Under the pieces are notes generated by a model that saw nothing but the letters and a program-made list of their open reading frames with translations, was not told the origin of the DNA and ran no database searches. A program made the position numbers and the translations under genes. Below are positions 9,898-21,129 of a stretch of DNA of 64,000 nt, in pieces; position 1 is the stretch's first letter, and every line of letters starts with the position of its first letter. Source of the stretch: Chamaecrista fasciculata (lineage: Eukaryota > Streptophyta > Magnoliopsida > Fabales > Fabaceae); the NCBI GenBank assembly GCA_003254925.1, contig QANZ01034935.1, forward strand, positions 93,635 to 157,634. The letters are read 5' to 3'.

Positions 9898-11547
9898 CTC
9901 CGTTCCAATCTTCCTTATGATTTCAAAGTTTCAACTTTTTTCAAGCCCCTCACTAGATTTGACGTGAAGAAGGCAGTGATGTTTAAAACAAAGAAGATTA
10001 AAATTAAAATAATTTAAAATAATACTTAATAATTTGAAGGTGAGGTGAATAGAGAGAATGAGAAAGTACTGGTGTTGATTTACTCCCAATATCTTATGGA
10101 GGAAAAAGACAGAGATTTTGAAAGCGGAGCATCATGAAAAGTGGTGCAGAGTGTGATAGCCGTTGATTGTACAGCGGGAAATTCAAAAAAGGGACCATTT
10201 GCTTTTCCATTTTTTCTACCACTCGCGCGAGTGGGTAAAGAACAATACTCGCCATTCACGAAGGATTGTTTGTATCTCACGAGTGGACTTGAGGACCAAT
10301 AGGATTGAGGGGTTGACTGCCATGTCATGTCATCAGGTTAAAATTTCCATGGCACGTGTCGGTGGGAGGAGAGGATTAGATTAGCTTCATTGATTTGGTT
10401 GCACTCGCAGTAGCGCGTAACAGTGAAAGTGGATTGGATTGAAATTCAATTTGAAGTTACCTCCAAAACATGAGAGAGTGAGGCTGCAATGTAGTAGTGT
10501 GCAGACATTTTGGGGAACCAAACATCAAACGCGGAGCATAAGGCATTGCAATATTGCATCAATGCCACCTCTTTTATTTATTTTTTATGAATCTCGATCC
10601 TAAATATATGTTTTATGTTCATTTTGACCCATTACGTTTCAAAATATTTAAATTGATCATAAATATTGGAAAAATATTTCATTCTGATTCTAAATATTGA
10701 TAAATTGTTTCATTTTAGTCCCAAAACTATTAAATTTGGTCATATTTCTCTTGTCTCTCATTTCAAGTTCAAAGGATTTGTTAAGAGAAACTCGTAGTTC
10801 TAAATTCGTCGCATTCGAATTTGAAATGAGAGAAATATGATCAACTTTATTTGTTTGCCCATGAAACAAGCGGTTTACAATTAGAACCGATTTAATCTCG
10901 TTTGCTGAGGATTCCAACTAGATAGAGAAAGTACTATTTGAGAACAATAAATAGCTCTAAACTTGTCACGTATGAACTTGAAACAAGTCATATTCAATAG
11001 CTTGAGACCAAAATAAAACATTTTGCCAACATTTAGGACCAATTTAAACATTTTGAAACATAATGGATCAAAATGAACATTAAGACATACATTTAGGACT
11101 AAAATGACCCTTTAACATTTATTTTTTTATAGGGATAATTTTATAAAAACTTTATCTTTAAATTGTCTCAAGATCTCTTTTTTTTTATTTTCATTTTAAA
11201 ATAAATATAATTTTTTAGGACAAAAATATTAAAAACCTCTCTAAATCTTGGTCATTGTGCAAAAAATCCCTAATTTTTTATTTGGCCAAAGTCCTATTTT
11301 GGTCCATCAGATTTGCTCAAAGTTCTGTTTTAATCCTTCAAAACACAAAAATTGACCAAATTGTAATACTTTAGAAACATTTTGAATAGTAAAAAAATAT
11401 TAAGGATGGAATTAAAAACTGATGTAAAATTTAGAGAGAAAAAGGTACTTTTGTCAAAAAGTATAAATAAAACTGATACATGCATGTAATCTAATTTATT
11501 GCAACAACGCTATCCATCATTGGATATTCTAATTAGTGATTTATTTT
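9898..11547. other. Intergenic region between the kinase and P450 genes
   Basis: It holds the promoter side of the receptor kinase (9898 to about 10560) and a MITE (10590-11125). The remainder up to the P450 stop is AT-rich. I see no gene; the short open frames around 10080-10384 have no recognisable protein. Confidence 0.5.
10590..11125. mobile_element. MITE of the GTCATATTTCTC family
   Basis: Close relative of 3640-4122 and 16322-16855. Left arm ATATGTTTTATGTTCATTTTG; the right arm is its inverted match (CAAAATGAACATTAAGACAT). The interior has GGTCATATTTCTCTTGTCTC and AAATTCGTCGCATTCGAATT. It is about 530 bp with no coding sequence. Target duplication is uncertain because both flanks are T-rich. 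Confidence 0.6.
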
Positions 11548-14500
11548 CTATAATTTACTGAAGATGACCTCAACCCCATCTTGTGGCACTGGATGCGGAA
11601 GATAAATCATACCCGCTTCTGGATTCACTAATTCCCACCTGAAAATAATTAATCACACGCCGTGATCACAAGATGATACAGTTATATATATATATATATA
11701 TATGCTGAAAATAAAATGCACAAACACCCCGTTCCATTGTCATATGGTGCAGGGGTGTTCAAAACCGAACCAAACCGATTGAACCGAATTACACTGAACC
11801 AAACCGAACCAAAACCGACATTCAAATGGTTTGATTTGGTTTCATTTTTTTTAATTTTGGGCGGTTCAGTTCGGTGGCGGTTTGACATTTCACCAAACCG
11901 AACCAAACCGCAACTATGCAATTGTATATAAATCATACAATACATTATATATATATATATAGTATTTATGCGTTCCTCCACTAGTCCACTAAAACAAATA
12001 AGCAATGAGGCCCAGCCCATGAAACTATAACCTAAAGACCAAAAGTAAAAATTGAAAAAGTAGCCGCATAGACATTTGACATTTCAATTCGCATTCAAAG
12101 TTCCAAACTGACCAGTGAAAGACCAAACCCTAACATCTATATTTCGTCTTCTCCCATTCGCATTCAAAGTCCCATTTCGTCTTCTGTTTCATAACTTAAT
12201 GAACATAGTGCTGCCACTTTTCAGATGTTATGAAATTAGTACTATTTATATTAATTATAAAATTAATAGTAATTAAAGGTCAAACCGCCCAAACCAAACC
12301 GCCAAAACTGCCATTATATTGGTTTGGTTTGGTTTGGTTTGATATTTTTTTTCAAACCGAACGGTTTGAGTTTTCTCCAAACCGATGCGAGCGGTTCGGT
12401 TTGAAAAACTATTTTAAACCGCCCAACGAACCCCCCTAATATAGGGGATTAAATCCTCTAGAGTTCCTTTCCATGCATTTCTTGTGGAGTTAGAGAAAAA
12501 ATATGAATTTTATAAAATAAAAATATATAAAAACAAAATTTTCTCTTTCTCTCTCTTTTTTTTCTTTTCCTTTCTCTCTCATACTCTACAAGAAATGTAG
12601 AGAAATGAATTCTAGAGGATCAATTTCTTTCATATAGGCTCCCTGATGCTAGCTAGCAAGCACAAGTTTAATTTCTTTATTTAACGAACTGATATGTTAA
12701 AGAGTTTATATATGTATATATATTGTGAAGCAGAGACTATATAACAGCAAAATTAGTCTATTTATTGCGGGTCCTTCGTTCAAGGAGTAATGGTTGACTA
12801 CAGAATGCTCTTTATGTTCAGATTTAAGATTCAAATTAAATTCCAACCACATAATTAAAAACCAAAGAAAAAAAACTATTAAGTTGAGTTTATATTATAT
12901 ACTCTAACTATATATGCAGAATTAATCCAGTTTCAAAACTTTTCCAATGATATTTGTTAAGTGATAAAAACTTACTTGTATCCAGTGGAGAGATGATGAA
13001 GAAAAATTGCAACTTGAAGTCTCGCAAGCATGTTGCCAGGACAGATTCTTGACCCAAGACCAAACACTTGGTAAGTTCCAGGCTTTGCTGGCTCCTGAGA
13101 CACCAAAAAAAAAAAAATTAAATAAAAGAAAGAAAGAAAAACCCAACAAAAATGTCACAACTTGGAAAATAACTATACGTTATTACGATAAATTATAAGT
13201 ACAAAATTTTGTTATTAATTGTGTCTAATATAATTCTAATATATGCATGTGTATACGTACGTTCCATCTATCAGGATTGAAGCACAAGGGATCCTCAAAA
13301 TTTTCTGGGTTTGTGTGTAAGTAGCGAATCCAGACAATTACATTCCATCCCTTGGGGAAATCGTAACCTGCAAAACTCAACATAAAGTAGATATACGTTT
13401 AATTTGTCATCAACGCAATATAATAAAGTAGGTACCTTGGTATTTAGCTTCTTTGATAATCTTTCTGAAACTAAACGCTGCAACGTTGGCCATTCTTATT
13501 GTTTCTTCCACAACCTGTATAATATATAACAAATTAATATATAAGCCAAGCTGATCATGATGAATTAAGGCCAAAGTCTCCATCTTTCTTTATGGCCGTC
13601 AACCAATAAATTAATCAAGGCCAAAGTCTCAATTTGGTCCCTTATTTATGAGATAGATTTCAAATTGATTCATTTTCTTTGTTTCAAATTGGTCTTACAT
13701 GTTTCTATGATGTTTCAATTTGGTCCCAAAAAAATTAAATGTGGTCATATATCTATGTCATTTCAAATTCAAATACGATAAATCTAGAGCTACGAGTTTC
13801 TTTTGACAAGTATTTTGGGACCATCAACAAATAAGGTTATAAATCGAGTCCCAAAAGTGAAAAACTCATTTCACGGTCAAACGAGTAAAATTAGTCATAT
13901 TTCTCTCATTTCAAGTCTGAACAGTGAATACTATGAGCTCAAAACTGTTCCTACATGGTCACTATTTTTATAATTAATTAATTAAGACAATTAACTAATT
14001 GAGTAGAGGGTACCTAAGAGGTAAAGAGTTTTTGGGTGCCTAGTGAATTTGTCCCTTGGACAATAAATTATGAGTCTGCAACGTCCTTACTTAGACAAAG
14101 TTGGGAATATTGTGAAAGACGGGAGACTCCTCCCTCCTTTCCCGGGAACAGTCTTAGGGTGTGGCTTGGTAGAATTGAAGTAAATGGTCTCTTTGTGTTT
14201 AAACACGATCACTTTAAGTAAGGTAATGATTTAATCTTTAATAAATAAAGTAGTGTTCTATTGAGGTTAAACTCCATCATCTCCTAGCCTTATTAGTAAT
14301 TATAAAATAACATATTATCTTATACAATATTGTGGGGACTTCTATGAAAGGAAGTGAACTAATTGAGGACCAATATATTATATTAATTAAGGGCCAATTT
14401 GTTATTTTAGCCAAAAAGAAAGTCAATCCTTTGACTCCTCATATAAGTAGACTATGCATAATTTATGGAGAGAGAAACTATTATCATCCTCATATCTCTC

Positions 14501-16096
14501 AATTGTGGGCCATACACCAAAAAAAGTGGGGGAGAAGAGATAGTGAATTTCTATAATTTTTATAGTCCTTTCTCATAAGAGAAGAGGGAGGAGATCAAAG
14601 TAAAGCAGAGAAATTAAAAAGGGGAGACGAGATTTTGAGAAAAGAAAAAATAAACAAGAAAGTGAGTCATGGAGTCAAGAAGAAAAGAGATTTGAGAAGA
14701 AGAAGAGAAAGACAATTGTGTGAGAATAGAGGACAGACGAGGGATGAGAGAAAGCAATTTCAGTAAATGAGAACAAAATAGAAAATTATCATTTTTATTT
14801 GATCTTTTTAGAACAATTTTTAATTTACTCTAGCTTAAGTCCTATTGTNATAAGAACAATTTAAAACAAATGATATAATAAGAGACTAATTTGAAAGACT
14901 TTGGCCATTAATCAATTAACTAGACATATTACCTTGTTTGTGTATTGTAGCTTTGAAACTTGTTCACTCGAGATGAAATCCTCGGCTTTTACATCTTTTA
15001 AAGCCATGTTCTCTTCCTGATACAAATCACAATTTCAATAGTTTAGTAACTAGTGTACATGAATAAATAAATAAATAAATAACAATGAGCGCGTACATGT
15101 ACATATATATACCGTAAGCTTGGAAAGGACATTTGGGTACTTGGCAAGATAGTAAATGGCCCATGTGGTGACAAGGGCAGTAGATAAATATCCAGCAACA
15201 ATTAAGCTCACAATGTTGTCCACCACTTCTTTCTCACTCAACCTCTTTCCTTCTTCATCTTCAATCTTCATAAGCCCATCCATTAGATCATATTCATCAT
15301 CACTTTCACTCTCATCATTCTTCATCTTTCTCTTTCGTAACTCTCCCCAAAAAATATCCTCAAGCTTCTTCCTACAATCCACCGCATGGTGATAAGCAAA
15401 TCCAGGAATATTAATTGGGTATGCTCTCATTCCCTTAACCGCACCTTGGAATAGCTTATCCATGTTATCAAGCAACGGTCCAGCCTCGAACCCGCCAAAC
15501 AACTTCCCAATATTCTCAAACGTCACCGTTTTGGTCTCGTGATGGGCCTTGAATTGGGCCTTATGGGCCCAGCTTTCGAGGGCCTTGACAATACGAGGTT
15601 GGACCAAACGTGCGATGCGGCGAAGAGAATTGGGGCGATTAATGGCTTTAACGACGAAGCTTCGAAGACGAGCATGGTCCTCACCCTGGACTGCCACCAG
15701 GGAATCGGTACCCATGAGAGTCACAGTGGGCCATTGTAAGATGAAATTGTCATGTGAATGGAACACGAACTTGCTCACGTGAGGCGCACATGCGATGATT
15801 GTTGGGATTCCGAAGAGGTGTGATCGGAATAAGCCAACTCCGTCGTCTGCGACGGCGACGTAGCGGCGGCGCTTGGCGGTGATGTAGTCGTCGGGGCGTT
15901 TAAGGAATTTGAAGTACCAAAGGAAGGTGAGCATGTCGCCGAGGAAAGGGAGGCCCATGTGTCCAGGTGGCAGACGCTTATTGGTGGCTTTTAGTGGAAG
16001 CACGTACCATACCTCGTTCCACCACCATAGTAATAAACCCAACAAAGGAAGTGATCCAACCAAAAAGCCTAACCACTCTCTCATTCCCATAATCAT
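11548..16096 (-). CDS. Cytochrome P450, CYP85 clan, kaurenoic-acid-oxidase-like
   Basis: ER-anchored haem monooxygenase. Six exons join in frame to 487 codons: 16096-15113, 15016-14933, 13514-13436, 13367-13261, 13094-12976 and 11638-11548. Features in order: an N-terminal membrane helix (WLGFLVGSLPLLGLLLWWW), the proline hinge LPPGHMGLPFLGD, I-helix AGYLST, K-helix ETIR, FNPDRW, and haem loop FGLGSRICPG with the cysteine ligand. It ends PQDGVEVIFSKL. Relatives are CYP88 (gibberellin-pathway kaurenoic acid oxidase) and the KAO-like CYP729-type group; terpenoid or steroid-like substrates are an inference from the clan. The I-helix position that is usually acidic is leucine, which may alter oxygen activation. 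Introns are swollen by a 1.29-kb MULE (intron 2) and two MITEs (intron 5). The (CT)-rich stretch at 16105-16135 lies in the presumed 5' UTR. Confidence 0.88.
11751..12437. mobile_element. AACCGAACC foldback MITE in P450 intron 5
   Basis: Starts AGGGGTGTTC and ends GAACCCCCCT, and is packed with AAACCGAACC and its reverse complement GGTTCGGTTT in two hairpins (11751-11915 and 12280-12437). This type of MITE is common in eudicots and is often assigned to hAT. No clear 8-bp duplication is seen, so the class is an inference. It lies wholly within the last P450 intron. Confidence 0.6.
12438..12641. mobile_element. Short hairpin MITE in P450 intron 5
   Basis: A 200-bp stem-loop: ATCCTCTAGAGTTC and TTCTTGTGGAGT on the left pair with GAATTCTAGAGGAT and TACAAGAAATGTAG on the right. 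The loop is CT-rich and A/T-rich. It adjoins the AACCGAACC element, so two MITEs sit back to back. Confidence 0.5.
13619..14906. mobile_element. 1.29-kb non-autonomous MULE in P450 intron 2
   Basis: Ends GGCCAAAGTCTC and GACTTTGGCC, flanked by the exact 9-bp duplication ATTAATCAA (13610-13618 and 14907-14915). The first 250 bp resemble the GTCATATTTCTC MITE family. The interior (about 14000-14850) is unlike anything else here, purine-rich toward the right, and I recognise no captured gene in it. A single N lies at 14849. It is spliced out as part of the 13515-14932 intron. Confidence 0.8.
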
Positions 16097-18136
16097 CCTT
16101 CACTAATCTCGCTCTTTCTCACTCTCTCTCTCTGTGTGTCTTTCTAATAATGTGGATTAACGGATCTAATAGGATACATTAATAGTAAGAGACAAGTTGG
16201 GGTGGCTGATTATTCCGTGATTATATATTCCTCTAAATGCCGCTACTAACAGACAACTCTATCTCTATCTGATCACGACTACCTCTTTTCAGTACTCTTT
16301 TAAGCTCATTTTTATAACGTCTAAGGGTCATTTTGATGATAATATTTATTTTAGTCTATTATGATTAAAACGTTCAACTTAATGACAAAATATTTTATTT
16401 TGATCCTAAATTTTGGCAAAATATTTCATTTCGATCCTAAATATCGGTAACATGTTTCATTTTGATCCCAAATTATTGAATTTAAACATATTTTTCTCGT
16501 TTCTCATTTCAAGTTCAAAGGAACTTGTTAAGAAAAACTCGTAGCTCCAAATTCGTCGTATTCAAATTTGAAACGAGAGAGATATAATCAATTTTTCTTA
16601 TTTAACAATAAAACAAGTAGTCTGCTTTTAAGACTGATTTGACCTTGTTTGTTGATGACCTCAACTAGATAAAGAAGTATTCTTTGAGAATAATACGTAG
16701 CTCTAAATTCGTCATATTTGAACTTGAAACGAGCCATATTCAATAGTTTGAACCAAAATGAAACATTTTGTCAATATTGAGAATCAATTTGAACATTTTG
16801 AAACATACGGTACCAAAATGAACATTAAAGCATACATTTATGATCAAAATAAACCATTAATACCAAACAAATTAAACAAGTGTTAATTAATTATCAACGA
16901 AACTGATAAATTCCTGCAGCCGGCAGGCGCGGTTTCTGATAAAGTAAAGGTGAAAAAATATGAACATCATGATTCATGTTTCACCCTGAACTGAACTTGA
17001 ATTATGGAAAAAATGAGGGGACATTATTACTTCATTTTCTTGAAAACTAAAGACGTACTTGATTTCTTGTGCAATATATATGAAAAAGTATTTATCTTAT
17101 ATGTTGTTTCAAATTAAATACTCACTTTGGTCCCAAAAGTATATAGTAGATTTCAAATTGATCTTAAATGTTTTGTTTGTTTCAAATTTATCTGGTATGT
17201 TTTCCTAATTTTTTTACTTTTGATGTTAATTAGACTACTAAATGTAGTTATAACTCTCCTTTCAAAGCCAAAAGTAATAAGTTTAAAACTGTGAGTTGTT
17301 TTTGACAAATCATTTCTTTATTCAATAATTGGGACTATCATCAAATGAAGTTAATTTTATATTTTAAAATTGCTGATGATTCGAGGCAAGTATAAAAAGA
17401 ACTTTTCAAAAGTAACTATTGGACTAAATTTTGATATAATTAATTTTGTAACTAATTATATTAATTATTTGTATTTTGATAATTTGCAAATATTTTAATT
17501 TACCAAGTACAAGGACTTAATTGCAAAATCTGAAAAGTTTGTGTTTGGACTAAACTGAAAATCTACATTTGTAAAGTCCAATTTACCAATGATTCAAAAC
17601 TTGTGATAAATTTGGATTAATTTTATAAAAATTAATTTTGGGTCAATAATCATTTTCGTCCTTTTCTCTCTCTATTTTATTGATGCTGCATCTTGGCAAT
17701 ATTAAATTTATAAAAATATTAAATTAATACATCTCTCTCTATCTCCCATAAAGAAAATAAGTGCACCATGGGCAATTATCTTGGTCGAAGAAACATCATA
17801 GTATCATACTCATGCTTACGGGAGTGGATCCTCAGCTGTCTTTTTTCTATGCTGTTCTCTACTGTACTATATCTTATCCGTTGATTTTATCTGAAGGTTA
17901 TAAATACGCCACTTGTCCCATGGTATCAAACAAGGAAACACACACTATTTTGGTTCATTTTTTTTTCTTCGTTCAGACTGAGATTGCTTCTTGTTCCTTT
18001 CCAAGACAGAGAATATAGGGGAAAGAAAAAAAAATGTGGAAACTTCATTTTAACCACATATTTATACTTTCCTTTTCTGCATTCAAGTCCTTTAACTTTG
18101 TTGGAGGGACTAAAACGAACTTTCAGAATAAGTCTC
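16097..18136. other. P450 upstream region with two MITE copies
   Basis: Promoter side of the P450 gene, then a MITE (16322-16855) and a worn relative of the same family (about 17105-17345: TTTGGTCCCAAAAGTATATAG, GTAGTTATAACTCTCCTTTC, GAGTTGTTTTTGACAA). 17345-18136 is AT-rich with no recognised gene. Confidence 0.5.
16322..16855. mobile_element. MITE of the GTCATATTTCTC family
   Basis: Begins AAGGGTCATTTTGATGATAA and ends with the inverted match TTTATGATCAAAATAAACC. The interior shares TCTCATTTCAAGTTCAAAGG, AACTCGTAGCTCCAAATTCG and TTTGTTGATGACCTCAACTA with the copies at 3640 and 10590. Length is about 530 bp; it is non-coding. Confidence 0.6.
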
Positions 18137-18712
18137 TTTTCTTTTATTTCATTTGAACCAGTCCATAATAAAATTACAATTTAGTCCTGATATCTTTAAA
18201 TTTCCTTCACTTTAGTCCCGAGTTCTCAAAAAAAAATTGCAAAGTGTTCCAGAACTCTTCCAAGCATTCCATTTTAGTCCCTAATCCATGAATCCTTCAT
18301 AAATTGGGCCAAAAATGCCAAGAAAACGAAATAAAAGTTGATGCACAGAGGGACTAAAATGAAAACGACTAAAGTTTGAAACCCACCGGACAACTCTTCG
18401 ATCTCGCCGGAAAATACATGGGAACCACCGGGAACTTCAAGAACACACCAGAAAACTTCAAACCTCACTGAAATTTGGCTCTAATCGCACTCAAATCTCA
18501 AAAACATTTTTTCCAAAATCGTCTTTCAAACCCTCGTTTTTTGGCTCTATATATAGACGAAAATCAAGTAGCTAGAATCCAACCTAGAATACGATGAACA
18601 GTAGAGGCAGGTCGAAGGATAGGAGATGAAAATGGAAGTCCAGAAGTGGTCCAAGGAAGCTACCAGAAAAAAGAAGAAAGAAGAAGAATTTGTGAGGAAG
18701 ATGACATAGAGG
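18137..18712. repeat. 575-bp direct repeat, copy 1 (probable alternate haplotype)
   Basis: About 98 percent identical to 19588-20163, with roughly ten substitutions by eye (for example GAGTTCTC versus GAGATCTC, CTATATATAGACG versus CTATATATACACG). It ends at GACATAGAGG directly against a single N at 18713, while copy 2 continues past the same word into unique sequence. I find no convincing coding frame. Confidence 0.75.
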
Positions 18713-18713
18713 N

Positions 18714-19584
18714 TTTTAAGATGGACTGTTTCGTAATTTGAACATTTTTTTTATTAAAACAAATTAAAAGATGACTATTTTGCAATTTCATCCAAAATGA
18801 CCACATCACAATCTTCTCGCTTCTCGCTCCTCGCTCCTCAATGTACAGTGTTCGATTGATTTCTAGTTTCTCCACTCCAAAATAATTAATTAGCTATACC
18901 TTAATAATCCATGGTGTGATCAAGCTTCCTCCTTCAATGGCAGACTGTTTCTCCCTCAATCTCATACAACACCTTCCCATCCTTCGGAACCCTAACCTTC
19001 CACTTCCTCACCGCCGCCACCACCACCTGACACATCCTCGTCAGAGGACTCCCTCCGGCTCTCTGTCTCCGATACAATCTGCTGCCGGAAAAGAAACTAA
19101 CCACCGCAACGGCCATCGCGACGGCCGGAATCCCACCGAAGGAGGAGACGCACGGCTTTATGTCGCCGGTGCCGACGGCGATGAGGTAGAGAGAGAGGAA
19201 TAAGACGGCGTTCTGAGAGACGGTGGATTTGCAATTGTGAGATTGTGAGTCGCATGTTGGCTTTATGCCTGGGATTGAAACGAAGTAATCAGAGAAAAAA
19301 TTTGGAGTTTGGCGTTAGGAGTGAAGGAACTGGAAATCAGTGCTCATTTTGGTTGAAATTGCAAAATAATCCTCTTTTAGTTTGTTTTAATAAAAAAATG
19401 CTCAAATTACAAAACAGTCCATCTTAAAATTCATTTTAACCTAACTCCGTTAATTTGGATGGGAAAAATCACCTGACACCTTATTTGCTAACGGAGGAAA
19501 CCACAGACCCCTAATTTGACACTTTTTAAACCACAAGACCCTATCTGAAAATGAGTCAAACCACAGGGCCCTTTTATGTAATTT
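18714..19584. mobile_element. Gene-capturing element, left end lost at an N join
   Basis: The right arm (about 19295-19584) ends AATTTACCC, the same end as the 48591-50812 Pack element. Its inner half pairs with the left part (18714 to about 18870: TTTTAAGATGGACTGTTT, TTTTTATTAAAACAAATTAAAAGA). The outer ~150 bp of the left arm is missing exactly where the single N stands. The interior carries an NPF8-type gene fragment on the minus strand. The sequence just after the element (TTTCTTTTATTTC) equals the sequence at the start of the flanking 575-bp copy, as expected for its insertion site. Confidence 0.65.
18934..19285 (-). pseudogene. Captured NPF8-type peptide transporter fragment
   Basis: Minus-strand translation gives VSIPGIKPTCDSQSHNC, then STVSQNAVLFLSLYLIAVGT, GDIKPCVSSFG, and directly after it IPAVAMAVAVVSFFSGSRLY, then RRQRAGGSPLTRMCQVVVAA and VPKDGKVLYE. 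These blocks are hallmarks of NRT1/PTR family 8 (PTR2-like di/tripeptide carriers). The roughly 50 residues that normally link SSFG to IPAVAMA, holding two membrane spans, are absent. Only the middle of the gene is present, without start or C-terminal half, so it cannot make a transporter. It is far from the NPF2 gene in sequence and so did not come from that neighbour. Confidence 0.8.
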
Positions 19585-19587
19585 ACC

Positions 19588-20163
19588 CTTTCTTTTATTT
19601 CATTTGAACCAGTCCATAATAAAATTACAATTTAGTCCTGATATCTTTAAATTTCCTTCACTTTAGTCCCGAGATCTCAAAAAAAAATTGCAAAGTGTTC
19701 CAGAACTCTTCCAATCATTCCATTTTAGTCCCTAATCCATGAATCCTTCATAAATTGGGCCAAAAATGCAAAGAAAACGAAATAAAAGTTGATGCACAGA
19801 GGGACTAAAATGAAAACGACTAAAGTTTGAAATCCACCGGACAACTCTCTGATCTCGCCGGAAAATACATGGGAACCACCGGGAACTTCAAGAACACACC
19901 AGAAAACTTCAAACCTCACTGAAATTTGGCTCAAATCGCACTCAAATCTCAAAAACATTTTTTCCAAAATCGTCTTTCAAACCCTCATTTTTTGGCTCTA
20001 TATATACACGAAAATCAAGTAGCTAGAATCCAACCTAGATCACGATGAACAGTAGAGGCAGGTCGAAGGATAGGAGATGAAAATGGAAGTCCAGAAGTGG
20101 TCCAAGGAAGCTACCAGAAAAAAGAAGAAAGAAGAAGAATTTGTGAGGAAGATGACATAGAGG
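19588..20163. repeat. 575-bp direct repeat, copy 2
   Basis: Partner of 18137-18712. Its left edge coincides with the right end of the gene-capturing element, and its right edge continues into unique sequence (TGGGTTAAGTTCAG). The ends lack TG...CA and the copies are not LTR-like, which argues against reading the pair as long terminal repeats. Confidence 0.75.
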
Positions 20164-21129
20164 TGGGTTAAGTTCAGATACAACACAGGAAAAAAAATAT
20201 TTTGAAGTGAGAGACACGTGGCGCATCGAGAGCCACTAGATTGAATGAACAACTACAATTAATTGGACAGCACTGGACAACAGAGAATTAGACAGTAGAG
20301 GATCCACTCCCCATGCTTACGGTGCTTTATCATGTTTGGTAGAGTCACATGCATGGTCTCTTATTAAATCAAATCACACAATTGCTCCACCATGGAAATA
20401 AAATAATGATCTCTTGAAAACTGCATCAGACGCATGCCTTTGCCTTATTCCATTCTCCATTCTCCTTCATCTTTCATACTTCCTCTTCCCCCAACTCTTC
20501 ATACGCTTCATGAGTGCCCAGCACAAAGGAGGATCAAATTTTTTTTATGAATACTCTATTATTCCATTCCTTCTCACTTCATCTAATATAATGCTCTATT
20601 CCTACTCTTCTTATCATTAAATATCATGTATGTTATCTAAAGATTCTTTCTTAGTAAAGATACGCAGAATTGTTTAATTTTTTTAAGATAATGAAAGAGT
20701 AATGATGGCTAAATTTCTTCTTATTCATCTCTTTCTCTGTCTTGTTTGTCAACTAGGAATTTAATCCTTTGTGGAATTATGTTTAATCAAAATCTTACAT
20801 GTTGAAAATTGATTCTTAACAAAAATTCTCTTTCTATTTTAATTTTTTTAAAATTTAAAGATATGAGGTCAGAGCTTGATGAATTTGACTTGTATTATGT
20901 TTTGAATTAATCTATTTTAAATCTTGCAGATATGATTTTGTCAATTTTGGAATCTTAATCTGTCTCTTTCATGTGCTAGAACTGTACGTAAACTTTCTAT
21001 TTTGCATGACAGGATCAAAGTGAAGATCTCAATTTCGACAGGGCAAATTATGATATTTGAAATCAAATATTATCTCTTGCATGACAGGATCACAGGAAAA
21101 TGGATTCTATTTTGAATGAAATAACTAAT
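20164..21129. other. AT-rich spacer, no gene seen
   Basis: Low-complexity AT-rich DNA with short open frames only. Nothing recognisable as protein, RNA gene or defined repeat. Confidence 0.4.

Noticed and set aside
11751-12437. Asn/Pro-rich short proteins in the AACCGAACC region
   Set aside because: They are by-products of a repetitive MITE in a P450 intron.
18137-20163. The 575-bp repeats as long terminal repeats of a small retroelement
   Set aside because: The ends lack TG...CA, there is no primer-binding site next to copy 1, and the inner sequence has its own inverted arms and a captured transporter fragment.
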